From Polydactylus sextarius (taxonomy: Eukaryota; Chordata; Actinopteri; Polynemidae), in the NCBI GenBank assembly GCA_016801845.1, contig CM028909.1, forward strand, positions 18,387,313 through 18,451,312: DNA of 64,000 nucleotides, given 5' to 3'. A program made the position numbers and the translations under genes. The notes under the pieces are model-generated. The model saw only the letters and a program-made list of their open reading frames with translations. It was not told the DNA's origin and ran no database searches. Shown here piece after piece: positions 12,148 through 23,460 of this stretch (its first letter is position 1; each line of letters starts with the position of its first letter).

Positions 12148-13090
12148 CTTGACTGTATCTTCACCGATTGCAGTAAAACATCTGACATGTATATATATCT
12201 TTCATGATGTTATGCAACCTTAAAAAAAACTCCATCAATTTCTTGGAAATTTGCTTTTTTGACAAATCTTGACAGTGGGGTGGAGCTAAGTGGACATCAA
12301 AACTGGTAGAAATAACCAGGTGTATTAGGCCAAGGCCAAAGTGCCTCGGCTTTCTGCATATTTTTAAACTTATTTGAACAAGCCGGTGGAATGAAGTGTT
12401 TTTATCTTTTATCCTCAAGAGTTGGAGTCAACTCAAAGAGCCTCAGTTCATATCAAATGTGGCACTCTGCTCCAATTCCCTTTTAAAATCAAATTATATA
12501 TAGACTCCGCAGCAACTGACATTTCTGTTGCTCATGAAAGCATTTCATGTTTCCTGTGACAAAATTATCAGTGTAATAGTGAAATCCCTTTAACCTCACA
12601 TAAATCGAATTAATTCTAAATCATATAATATGACAATATTGTAACAATAATATGTAACGCATGAAAATGAAATGGGTTTAATTAAAATACTTACATATGC
12701 ACACACATACAGTAAGATGCACAGTTTTTGTTACCACATAAAAAATGCTAAAAGGTTAACTTCCAAGAGAGCATTGTGTGAATATTTTCTTTGATAAAAT
12801 AAGAGAAATAGACTATTTTCAAATAAACATCTTACTTTAAAGTTAAAGTTCAGGCCTACTCAGGTTGCTGTGAGACATCTGTGAAGTTCACACAGAGGCT
12901 GCAGCGGGGAGATAAGGTGTATTTGGGGATATCTGTGGTCACTTATCTCCAAGGTTGATTTATTTTTCCCTCCTACTTTTCCTGGCTGTGCTGTAAACGT
13001 TAAGCAATACATCCATGGTTTTCAACAGCTCTGGTAAACACTATATAAGTAGGAGCGGGTCACTCTGAAAGTCTACTGAGGACAGTCACA
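12148..13090. promoter_or_regulatory. shared divergent promoter interval between two elastase genes
   Basis: This 943-base interval separates the ATGs of two elastase genes transcribed away from each other. Minus-strand TATATATA at about 12190-12197 sits 43-50 bases upstream of one ATG, and plus-strand TATATAA at 13042-13048 sits 43 bases upstream of the other. The middle is AT-rich with no coding frame. TTTCCC occurs near 12966 and a CATCTG E-box near 12875, but they are too far apart for a classic PTF1 site. Shared acinar enhancers are a reasonable inference. Confidence 0.6.
13042..13048 (+). promoter_or_regulatory. TATA box of the plus-strand elastase gene
   Basis: TATATAA lies 43 bases before the ATG at 13091, placing transcription start at about 13070 and implying a 5' UTR of only about 20 bases. 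Confidence 0.8.
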
Positions 13091-14519
13091 ATGAAGTTCG
13101 TGATCTTGGCTTTGTTTGTTGCTGGCGGTAAGCTCCGATTATTCTTCTGGCCACAACTGTTCACGTTAGTTTTACATGAAGCGGTGTACGAATGGATATG
13201 AAGCGTTGAGTTTATTGAGTTGAAAAGAATTACATTTAACATCTTGGAAACATTTATGATGTGAATAATAAAAATAATTCTTTACAACTGTCAAAGTTAT
13301 ACATAAATCACTATATCCTGCACTGTTGTTTCTCAGCCTACGGGTGCGGCATGCCCACCTACCCCCCCACCATCACCAGAGTTGTTGGTGGAGATGATGT
13401 CCGTCCACACAGCTGGCCCTGGCAGGTACAGTCCTCTAAAATCTTGTTTAAATTCTGCCTTCCTTCCCAAGTTCCTAAAGTAATAAAACATTGATGTGCT
13501 ACTTTTTTCTTTTCTCAGGTGTCTCTGCAGTACAAGAGTGGCAGCAACTTCTACCACACCTGTGGTGGCACTCTGATCTCCAACCAATGGGTCCTCACTG
13601 CTGCTCATTGCATCGGGTGCAGCTTAATTTTTTTTTTTACAAATGTGAAATAAGGAGGGTGTTTGAAGGATAGAGAGAACCAGGCTGGTGGTAGACAGAG
13701 TGTTTGTTCTACTAGGTGATACAGGCAGTAAGAAAGGAAAAATAGGATTTAGTTTTTAACTCATACTTATCAAGCTGTTTACAATACACAATATTGTATA
13801 ATTTTTTTGTAATATGACTTTTATTCAATGGAATATTTGAGGGAAAAGCTATGTTGTTAATTCCACTTTTGTTTTAACTCCAGCCTTAATTAGCTATGAT
13901 TCTAGCTAATTAGCTATTCTCATTTCTGTATTTTTCCCCTTGTGGTTAAGCAGCAGTCGCACCTACAGAGTCTATCTGGGAAAACACAATCTGAAGAGCA
14001 ACGAGGATGGAGCCATTGCCATCAGCCCCGCCAAGATTGTTGTCCACCAGAACTGGGACTCCTACAGAATCCGGTGGGTTCAGTCATAATAACAATACAT
14101 GTATGGTGGGCTACATGTCCTTTTTCTAATCCCCATATTTGTATCCATGCTCCAGTAATGACATCGCCCTGATCAAGCTGGCAACTCCCGTCAATTTCTC
14201 TAACTCCATCATGGCTGCTTGCCTTCCCACCTCTGGTGACATCCAGCCCCATGGTGCTCCATGCTACGTCACTGGCTGGGGACGTCTCTGGAGTAAGTCA
14301 CATCAACTAAAAACAGAAAAACCAAAACCTAAAATCAACTGTCAATCAAGACTGGTAACATTAAGTTATTTTCATATCTATCACAAATTGAATTGTGGTT
14401 ATAACACTGAAGAGGTCCATCAATAATGCAACTTGTCATTGGGCACTAATGTGAGCTAGAGACCTTCTGGACCCAAGTCTGCTTCCTTAGCCACCAGGCC
14501 ACCACTGCCTATGTATATG

Positions 14520-14575
<56 letters not shown>

Positions 14576-15452
14576 AATGAATGAAGTGGTCTTGACTGCA
14601 TCTCTGAATGTGACTGTCCTGTTCTACTCTTAAGCTGGAGGTCCCATTGCTGACATTCTGCAGCAGGCTCTCCTTCCCGTGGTCGGCCACTCTACCTGCA
14701 CCAGGTCTGACTGGTGGGGCAGCCTGGTCACCAGCAACATGGTCTGTGCCGGAGGAGATGGAGAGCTGGCTAGCTGCAACGTGAGTCATTTTATTTTACA
14801 GACTGCCTGTAAAACTAAATTCCATCTTAACATTTAAGAATATCTGATTTATTTTCATCATTTGTCCTTGTTAACTTGTAGGGAGACTCTGGTGGTCCCC
14901 TGAACTGTCAGAGCCACGATGGCTCCTGGGAAGTTCACGGTGTGGTGAGCTTCGGCTCTAGCATGGGCTGCAACTACCCCAAGAAGCCCTCAGTCTTCAC
15001 TAGGGTCAGTGCTTACATCTCCTGGATCAACAACGTGAGTGAAAAATATCTCAATATTTATCCAAAAGATTTGCTGATACACTTGAAACATTTTTGCTTC
15101 AATCTGACAACCCTGAAACTTTTCCACTGTTTATTGGCTTTGTAAGACCTAACACCACAGATAGGCAGCAATATTTTTTGTATTTTCTGTGTCTGAGAAA
15201 TAGTTGGAAAAAGTTGTTTTTATAGTCTGTAATAGTTTGTAAAAGTTGGAAAAACCTTCACAGTTTTAATTTTTGCTATTGAACAAAGTTCTACAAATGA
15301 AATACTACACTGGTAATTAACTCAGCTTTTTTAAAGTTACATTTGCAATTACTCTTTAACTCTGAAGAAGAATAATGAGCACAAATATTGTGATGAATAA
15401 TTTGCAAATGTTCTCTATGTTTTCTTTTTTGCAGGTGATGGCCAGTAACTAA
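13091..15452 (+). CDS. ela2: chymotrypsin-like elastase 2 (plus-strand gene, eight exons)
   Basis: Coding exons: 13091-13127, 13337-13425, 13519-13616, 13951-14073, 14156-14292, 14635-14780, 14882-15034, 15435-15452. They total 801 bases, 266 residues. Exon lengths equal those of the middle gene exon by exon. The secreted proelastase has a signal peptide about 1-15, propeptide Cys16, activation after Arg27 (ITR/VVGG), and catalytic His72 (TAAHC), Asp118 (NDIAL) and Ser213 (GDSGGP). It ends VMASN after the last WINN. The pocket reads ASCN before GDSGG (Ala189/Ser190), so its side-chain preference may differ from that of the middle gene. The exon 4 acceptor is a tandem AAG/CAG; I use the first because it keeps the 123-base exon length of both paralogues. 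Using the second would drop one Ser. Intron 5 carries a SINE-like piece and a GT repeat. The family call is firm; the symbol follows fish usage. Confidence 0.96.
14418..14512 (-). repeat. tRNA-type SINE head, decayed
   Basis: On the minus strand the sequence starts with a box-A-like GGCCTGGTGGCTAAGG and runs on through GGACTTGGGTCCAGAAGG-like sequence (as far as can be matched), typical of tRNA-derived fish SINE heads. Box B is poorly preserved. It lies inside intron 5 of the plus-strand elastase gene, next to a GT repeat. Confidence 0.4.
14516..14573 (+). repeat. TATG/GT microsatellite in elastase intron 5
   Basis: A short TATG/TA stretch passes into about 20 uninterrupted GT units, roughly 60 bases upstream of the exon 6 acceptor at 14635. 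Confidence 0.95.
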
Positions 15453-15497
15453 GCTGTAGACTAATGGTTTGTGTCATTGCTGGTTATTGAACCATCA

Positions 15498-15503
15498 AAT
15501 AAA
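15498..15503 (+). terminator. poly(A) signal of the plus-strand elastase gene
   Basis: AATAAA 46 bases after the stop codon TAA at 15450-15452, giving a short 3' UTR like those of other pancreatic enzyme mRNAs. Confidence 0.85.
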
Positions 15504-16967
15504 GAATGTGAAAGCTGATAGACTATCATCTGTGTTGGTGTAACTGTCTCTGAACCTCATTTTCTAAAAATGTGGCTGATAAGTATTTACATACACTTGA
15601 GCAGCATAATGATGAGCTAAGTCCATAGCAGATTAAGTCATAGATAGTCATCTTTTCCATCATGTGTTTCCTCAATGTATTATGCAAAAGGTATAATTAT
15701 CTGACCAATGTTGTAACCAGTAAATATGCTTGTATTAACTCTAGTTGTGAGTGCAAAGGAAAAAATGTTTTTGTCATGTTTAATGCATTTCATTATAATG
15801 ACCATCTATCACACTTCAGTAGTAATAATCACCTTTTGAAATAAGTAAAACACCAGGTGTTAACATATCACCAGAATCGTCATGAATTAATGACGATCGG
15901 AAGTAAAAAAAAAAAAAAAACTTTGATCGGCACCATTTCTACTGCATCATTTATAAGTCATCAGTCACAATAGTGTAGTGTGGAGAGGAACTTTTAATAC
16001 GGATATAAATCTCCACAACAGCTCTACAGTGTAGTGGAGTGTGTGAAGAGTGAGGTTTAATTAGATGGACAGAAAAGTGCAGAGTACAAAATCCACATAA
16101 ACATACAACTCAGAAGGTGGAGAGGGTTATTTCTCTCTTTTCTCATCTTACACCTTGTTACCATGGTAATGGTGGAGCATACAGATGTAGTGGCCAACAA
16201 TTCCCTTAAATTTCACATTTTACTTTTCTATTTTTTTGCCTTTGTTGCCGCAGTATGTCTCGCTTGTGAGAGAAATGCACTCAGGGATCGGACTGAGTGC
16301 AGATAATGAATTTTAAAATCATCTGGTTAATATTTCACATGGTCTCTGTTTCTTCTTTTATAATCATTGAAATACAGATATCAATGTTGGTGATACCTGA
16401 ACACATTGTTACAAAATCACCCAGGACATCAACCTGAACTTAAGGTTCCTTACACTTTGTTCAAACTTGTTTCCTTAGTTGTTCCTTTAGGTATTTATTT
16501 TCCCCCTGTCTTGTTTACAGTTCTTCTTCATATTTATTGAAGAGCAGCTTGTGCTTCTTGTACACAACTGTGAAGCTAACGTGAGACTATGATAACACTG
16601 CACAAACTCAACATATACACACAAAAAACAAGTGAAAAAAACAAACAAACAAACAGGTGCATTCAAGAGGAATCACATCACTGATTCTATGCAAACTGAC
16701 AGCAGACATCATTTAGGCCGACAGCAGAAATATTACAACCTGGGCAAATATGCACAACTTTTCATCATTAATATATTATTTGATTTTAATGTTTGACAGT
16801 CTAAAGGCTTCACATAGGGCTTGGTTCTCATCCTACTACCGTCCTGGCAGTAACAACATAAAGTGTATCATGTGTCAAAACTACTTAGATAATGTTAGTG
16901 GGATTGAGGACACTAAGCTATTCTAAAACTGAGTGGGCAACTCTCTCCTTCCTCTACCCAGAGTATA
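15504..16967. other. intergenic, no gene seen
   Basis: AT-rich intergenic sequence after the elastase poly(A) signal. There is a poly-A run near 15906-15921 and no coding frame with recognisable content. I see no RNA gene. Confidence 0.6.
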
Positions 16968-16991
16968 TAGTGGTGTGAAAGAGTGTTTGCC

Positions 16992-17218
16992 TACGGAAGT
17001 GTATCGCTGCCGCACCGATTGTTATAACAATATCTTTTTCATGTTATAACATGATATTTTCACGTTATAACGTGAAAACATATTATCATGTTATTTCATG
17101 ATAAGATGATTATCACTTTATAATGTGAAAAAGATATTGTTATAACAATAAACTTTTCATATAATTATGTGATATTGAGCCACTTTTTTTTTCTGTGTGG
17201 GAGCAATATGCTCCCGTA
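16992..17218. mobile_element. 227 bp MITE inserted into the Tc1 left terminal repeat
   Basis: The element starts TACGGAAGTGTATCGCTG and, read from the other strand, TACGGGAGCATATTGCTC; the two ends pair for about 26 bases with roughly seven mismatches. It is flanked by TTTGCC at 16986-16991 and again at 17219-17224, a 6 bp target duplication. Removing the element and one TTTGCC restores a continuous Tc1 terminal repeat. The interior is made of imperfect palindromes around TTATAACATGATA-like units, with no coding capacity. A 6 bp duplication with TAC...GTA ends would fit the IS3EU superfamily as I recall it, but that is tentative. Confidence 0.85.
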
Positions 17219-17370
17219 TTTGCCCCCCTCCTGATTTCTTATTTTTTTGCATGTTTGTCACACTTTAACGTTTCAGATCATCAAACAAATTTAATCATTA
17301 GTCAAAGACAACACAAGTGAACACAAAATGCAGTTTTTAAATTTCACAATCATATTTTAAGCTAGACATC

Positions 17371-18409
17371 ATGCTGAGATCTAAATAAATTCAGGAACAA
17401 ATGACAAAGAAAGTAATTGAGATCTATCAATCTGAAAAAGGTTATAAAGCCCTTTCTAAAGTTTTGGGACTCCAGCAAACCACAGTGAGAGCCATTATCC
17501 ACAAATGGCGAAAACATGGAACAGTGGTGAACCTTGGCTGGCCAGGAGTGGCCAGCCAACCAAAATTACCCCAAGAGCGCAGCAATGACTAATCCTAGAG
17601 GTCACAAAAGACCCCACGACAATATCCAAACAACCACAGGCCTCTGTTGCCTCAGTTAGGGTCAGTATTCATGACTCCACCGTAAGAAAGACACTGGGCA
17701 AAAACAGCCTGCGTGGCAGAGTTCCAAGGCGAAAACCACTGCTGAACAAAAAGAACATTAAGGTTCGTGTCAATTTTGTCAGAAAACATCTTGATGATCC
17801 CCAAGACCTTTAAGAAAATACTCTGTGGTCTGATGAGACAAAAGTTGAACTTTTTGGAAGGTGTGTGTCCCATTACATCTGCCGTAAAAGTAACGCTGCA
17901 TTTCATAAAAAGAACATCATACCAACAGTAAAATATGATTGTGGCAGTGTGACGGTCTGGGGCTGTTTTGCTGCTTCAGGACCTGGAAGACTTGCTGTGA
18001 TAAATGGAACCATGAATTCTGCAGTCTACCAAAAAATCCTGAAGGATAATGTCTGTAATGGCCATCTGTTTGTGACCTCAAGCTGAAACAAACTTGGGTT
18101 CTGCAGCAGGACAATGATCCAAAACACACCAGCAAGTCCAACTCTGAATGGCTGAAGGAAAACAAAATGAAGACTTCGGAGTGGCCTAGTCAAAGTCCTG
18201 ACCTGAATCCTATTGAGTTGCTGTGGCATGACCTTAAAAAGGTGGTTCATACTCAAAAACTCTCCAATGTGGCTGAATTACAACAATTCTGCAAAGATGA
18301 GTGGGCCAGAATTCCTCCACAGCGCTGTAAGAGACTCATTGCAGCTTATCACAAACACTTGATTGCAGTTGTTGCTGCTAAGGTTGGCCCAGCCAGTTAT
18401 CAGGTTTAG
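17371..18409 (+). pseudogene. Tc1-family transposase, broken
   Basis: The homologous start at 17371 meets a stop after five codons (TAA at 17386). The usable pieces lie in three frames: an N-terminal helix-turn-helix part (about 17401-17592, with a GLQQTTVRAIIHKW segment), a central part (17865-18086), and a C-terminal part (18167-18409). The catalytic positions are still readable: Asp at about 17832 in a WSDE context, Asp at 18110 in QQDNDPKH, and Glu at 18215 in NPIELLW, giving DD34E spacing. A further stop lies at 17811-17813 just before the first catalytic Asp. At least two frameshifts and three stops make it a dead copy. Confidence 0.92.
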
Positions 18410-18621
18410 GGGTCAATCACTTTTTCACACAGGGCCTTGTGGATTTGGATTTTTTTTCTCCCTTAATAATAAAAATCTTCATTTAAAAACTGTGTATTGT
18501 GTTCACTTGTGTTGTCTTTGACTAATAATTAAATTTGTTTGATCTGAAACATTTAAGTGTGACAAAAAAAAAAAAAAAAAAAAAAAAAAAGAAATCAGGA
18601 AGGGGGTAAATCACACCAGTG

Positions 18622-19560
18622 TATGTATAACACCCTCCGGTGTGTTGGTAGTAGAGTTGTATTATAGTTAAAATACAACATTACATCTAACTATTGGAAT
18701 GACTATTTTTGCAATCAATTAAAATCAGTTTTTAACATTTAAAAGTCACATTGTGCAATGACATATCATCCATCACTTGTCACATGTAAACCCAAGCAGG
18801 CTCTATATACTATATATGGACATGTACACATATACATAATGTGCACAACCACCTACTGTATATACAGTAACTTTATGTATCTCTCACGTCAGCCTACACT
18901 CTTCCACCACTTAATGAAGTTTTTAACTTGATTGACTTCTAGCTGCATTTATCTTTGCTCAGCCATGTCCCTCCTCATCCTTGTTTCTGTTGCACACCTC
19001 CCTGTGGTGCTGTTACTGGTATATGTGTAAGACCCACTAGAATTCGTCTGATTTGTTCTATGTAAAACATATTGAAAAGTACACCTGGTTCTGTTTATTT
19101 TATTGTACATACACAGTACGAGATGTTTATTAGCATGGCTGCAGTGTTTATATCCTCCAACACAAATGATTGATTATTTTACCAAATGTCCGCGAGATGT
19201 CGCTGTAGAACGCCAGGATTTTCAAACCAAAGAGTCTTGATGGTGGAACAAGAGCGATGTCTCTTCACTGACTTTCGTTGATTTCTCTGGACAATGTCAC
19301 ATCTCAGCACAAATGAATACCTCTGATCCACATAACATTCATAACAATCTTTTCGAGATATCTGACGATAAATTCGTCAAATGTGGAGGAAGACCGGCAG
19401 TTACGTCTAATTTGGACATGTACAAATATATATCTGATTAAACAATAAAATACGAGAGCGATAAACTCACCTGTCAGCTCCGGTTATTGCAAACCATTTT
19501 GCAAATCTTCAGTTCAGTGAGTGTGTTTTTGGTGTTTGTGCGTGAGATTCATGGTGTGTG
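18622..19560. other. intergenic, no gene seen
   Basis: AT-rich sequence with no recognisable coding exon, RNA gene or repeat family beyond short runs. Confidence 0.5.
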
Positions 19561-19561
19561 T

Positions 19562-19774
<213 letters not shown>

Positions 19775-19899
19775 ACACTTTGTTTACCTTTGGGAAAACG
19801 TGTTTATGGGGTTTAACGATTAGCAATTTTAACTGTGTCCACTAGGACAAAATAGCTGTGTAGTCTCGCTGTTCTAGAAGATCTGTCAGCGAAGAAGAA

Positions 19900-19960
19900 A
19901 TTCATTCGCCATCTTGGATTATCGCTCCTCCACACACCTGTCATGGAGGTGACGTCTGCA
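19900..19960 (+). promoter_or_regulatory. candidate housekeeping-type promoter with YY1 motif
   Basis: TCGCCATCTTGG at about 19906-19917 is the reverse complement of the YY1 motif CAAGATGGCG, commonly found at or just after transcription starts of broadly expressed vertebrate genes. TGACGTCT, a CRE-like site, follows at about 19950. Local GC content rises compared with the flanks. No TATA box is near. Confidence 0.45.
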
Positions 19961-19991
19961 AACTCCCGCTCAGAATCTCACCTGTCCTCAG
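19943..19991 (+). CDS. possible first exon of an unidentified gene
   Basis: The ATG at 19943 follows the YY1-type motif and opens a frame of 16 codons (starting MEVTSANS) that ends at a good donor, CAG|GTACGT at 19992. I do not recognise the protein. Joining to the best downstream exon-like segment (23203-23276) meets a stop after 15 more codons, so this may be a 5' UTR exon with a small upstream frame rather than coding. Partial at best; the rest of the gene would lie to the right. Confidence 0.3.
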
Positions 19992-21207
19992 GTACGTCCT
20001 CCATTTTTTGATCTCTAAATGTGCTGTTGTTTCTGGGCAGCCACTGGGGGAAGCTTTAACGCAAACATGAACATTTAGGGCACGTAGTTCACCACCAGGT
20101 GTTGTTTCGTGAAACAGCAGTTTCCGGTTTTCAGAAGCATGTAGCGCAACTGCTAGTCGGCTAGTGCCGAAAAAAAAGCTGACTTTAACGTTACCTGCAG
20201 TTATATCGACTTTATACGACATTTAACACAATCGAAATAAAATCACGACAATTAAAAAACAATACGTTGAGATCATTTTTTTGCTATTCTAACAGGCCGC
20301 GTGTGGCATCACGAGGAAAGCTACAATATGCAGCCTGATGTTTGATGTTATTTTAAAGTGAATATCTTTGGCTATTAGACTTGTTGGTTGGACTGGTCAA
20401 GTGGGCTATGGACTATGGGAATTTAGCCATTTTCACTGTAATCAGATTTTTTTTTTTTTTTTATAAAATAGTGATGATGATGAAAACATCAGCTGGTTGC
20501 ACTCCCAATGTGTCTGTTAGATGTTTATATATAACCTCAACCAAATTTGTTTAGCTTAGTAAACCTGCTGTAGATGTATAGAGATAGAAGTTAATGGTAC
20601 CCACAATTTGATAAATGCATGATTTTGTGTTTTGGCCCACATTAAATATAAAAATATGGATATTTTTTTCACTTCTTTGCAACAGGTCTGACTAATTGCA
20701 CAGTGTCCACTGTAGTGTTCAGCCAACAACCCAAGTTCCCCTGTGTGTAGCTATAGCTTATAAGCATGATCCACCACAACTATATGAGACAAAATTGATA
20801 GTGCTGTGTTGTAGGTTTTGCAATTAATTGTGGCTGGGGTGCATTAACACTGACAGAGGTGTCATTTAAACGATGTCAGGAAAGGTTGTTAAAAATCTAA
20901 TTCTTGATCCTGAAATTTTCTGGAAAACAAAAGACCACCTCACTGATCCTTGCAACATATTTTTAGCAAAGAGGAAAGTGTTCACAGTCTGCTTTTCCAG
21001 GTGATTTAAAACAGTCAAGTCAAGTTCCTGTTAATGTTTGCTGACTTTGTTTCTCTGATAACTTCTGATGTAGATGATTAGAAGATTTATACAGGTGGTC
21101 AAATTACCCATAGATGTGACCTCCTGTCATAACAAATTGACTCTGTGATTTAATTCAGAGAAAATACTTAATAAGTGTACAATGAATTTAAATGGCCTAG
21201 ACTTTGG
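19992..21207. other. non-coding, possibly first intron
   Basis: No coding exon is seen. There is a poly-T run near 20449-20462. If the exon at 19943 is real, this begins a very long intron. Confidence 0.4.
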
Positions 21208-21372
21208 AGCGCCCAGATAGCTGAGTGGTTAGGGCACACCACCTCAGCTCATAAGCTGTGCAGCGATCGCTGTTTGAATGTGCTGTGCTGATCATTTCTG
21301 CATGTCATTCCCCAACTCTTCTACCCATCCTCCTGTCAATCTCCACTAACCTATCAATAAAGGCAAAATGGC
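21208..21372 (+). repeat. tRNA-derived SINE
   Basis: The head contains TAGCTGAGTGG, a full match to the pol III box A pattern, with a degraded box B (GTTTGAATG) about 50 bases on. The body has GCATGTCATTCCCC, and the tail has CAATAAAGGCAAAATG; these are features of a common teleost tRNA-derived SINE. Confidence 0.75.
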
Positions 21373-23202
21373 TGAGAATGTATCTTAAAAAAGATATGGT
21401 CAAGATTTAAAAGTGTGCATAACAGCTTGTGGCAGGAAACCACTTTGTTGACACATGTGTAAATGGTAGGCTATATAATACCACTGATAGGCAACATAAT
21501 TAAAACTGACCTTAATCTAGGTTTAAAAATTGATCAAAACGTTTGGAATTGTGTAAATCTGCAACTCAACAAACTATAGGCCCATAGACATGTTAATGAA
21601 TGTGGAAAACATGTACCTTTAAGGGGCAAGTCATAAGATTTCCTGACTTGCATTGACTAGACAACTGACTAGAGAATAGCTGTTTAGAAATTACAGTTGA
21701 TTACAGTCTCTGTAACATGGCAAAAAGTACACACACCAAAAAAAGTGACAATTACAGGTTATAGTTATGAGTAATCTTAGACTTGGATTTGTTAAAGTAT
21801 GAAAATATGTAAAAATATGTATAACAATAGGTACCTTTTTTTTAATTAATTTTTTTAGCGTAAATGTTTTACCATCTTTTGTCATTATGTCTTTATATTA
21901 CATCTTCTGTAATTTTCAGCCAGATGAAACCTATATGTCTAAAAATTCAGTGAAAGTTCACATTTGGCATCACTGTGAATAGTTTTAGCCAATACACTGC
22001 ATGTTGTTGAACAGAAAACTATCACTTAATAAGATTTTATCAATTTTATTGTGTAATTTAAATGTCACGATAGCTTAGTGCGAAGTAACACAAATAGATA
22101 GGTCACTTTAGAATGTATATGTATTATAAACGTTTAGTCTACTGTACACAGATGTAGAGCATTTGATAGGGATTACACTATTTTAGTGAAAATAAAGTCT
22201 ACAACAAATTGCATCAATAGGTGTAATTTATTATCATCTTTGTCGTGAACAATAAGTAGACTTACTGTTATTATAATAATTAATATTAATATTTTCTTTA
22301 CCCTCTATGGAGCATAGTCCCCTGGGGAATAGACATGCATAAAAATGAACATAAACCATTATTATACCCACTTTCTGGAACTATTTTTGTATGTTACAGG
22401 TTCTTTAGTCACAACCCCAATTACTGTCCTGTCTTGTACCTGGAAAGATCTCATTTATAACAACGATGTTCCACAGTAATTATTAACAAGAAGTGCTGTG
22501 CCCCTGTTTTGGTCCCAGGGCTTATTTGCATGTTAATTATCATTAGAAACACAGGGAAACAAGTCATTGTAGTTTGATAAGCAACCTTATCTTTCATTAC
22601 TCCCACACCAGAACTCCTCTGATGTTTTCAGTCAACTTCCTTTGTATTATTATTGCAGATGACAAGTTTTCGCTTCAGTTGTTAACACTTACTCTGCTTA
22701 CGGTCTCCTAGAATCTAGGAGAATAAATTCTAGAATAGATATTGCACTCTATCAAGTGACTTAACGCTTTTGGGACCAACAGGAAACATGTCAATCAGTC
22801 TGTTTAATCTGTTTCCAGTAAAGCTTTGATGCTCCCTCCGAAGTGTTAAGACACATGACTGATATTTAAGAAGGGTGGACACAATGATGTTAATTCTTGT
22901 TGTAAAAGGACTTGAACAATTTATAATGAAATAATTTATTTGCAACACTGCCACCAAGAGGAGGAATAATAAGTTAATAGCCAGTTAGCCATTATTAGTG
23001 TCTTGCGTCAGTAATGGCTATTTTGTTACTGTGTTTTGTTAGTTGTTTTGTCTTTTTAAACACTAAATAATATGTACTTTGTTTGTCTAAACATTCACAT
23101 GTTTATCCTTTTATAGGATGTCATAAAAGAAAACACATCATTACAACACAAATAATACGAGTTTTAGAATAAAGGTTATTAATTGCTTTTATGCATTTGT
23201 AG
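21373..23202. other. non-coding, no gene seen
   Basis: AT-rich sequence with no convincing exon, RNA gene or mobile element. Confidence 0.5.
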
Positions 23203-23276
23203 GCTGCACTGAGTGGAATTTCATTGACAAACTCTTCTCTCTGCTGGGCTGATGCCAGTGGAGCATTATGAGACAG
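23203..23276 (+). other. exon-like segment with good splice sites
   Basis: It is bounded by a T-rich acceptor ending TTTGTAG (23202) and a donor CAG|GTAAAAG (23277). It carries ATGs at about 23252 and 23267 but no long frame. It could be a 5' UTR exon of the gene that starts near 19.9 kb, or a chance pair of sites. Confidence 0.25.
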
Positions 23277-23460
23277 GTAAAAGTGTGATTGGTTTATTGT
23301 TCAACATTTATATTATAGTTAATTCCGCACAGTATGTTCTTGAGTAAACAGTATGTCTCTCTTTTTAAATGAAGAATGTCGATAACGACACCTGGGCACA
23401 GAAATGTCAGAGGTTCAGTGGAAGCTTTTTCCAAGTGTGTCTGAACATTTTCTACTTTTG

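Larger units (their letters stand above)
16968..18621 (+). mobile_element. Tc1-type DNA transposon, decayed, with a nested insertion
   Basis: The left end starts TAGTGGTGTGAAAGAG (expected CAGTGG...) after a TA at 16966-16967; the right end finishes TCACACCAGTG before a TA at 18622-18623, so a TA target duplication flanks it. Long terminal repeats match in inverted order: the left block around 17226-17338 and the right block around 18485-18606 share CCTGATTTC, TGTCACAC, GTTTCAGATC and TCAAAGACAACACAAGTG-type segments. The inner part of the left repeat is missing compared with the right side (AGGGCCTTGTGG block at 18431), so there was an internal deletion. A 227-base element interrupts the outer left repeat. 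The right repeat holds a 27-base A run (18564-18590). The transposase is broken, so this copy cannot move on its own. Confidence 0.93.
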
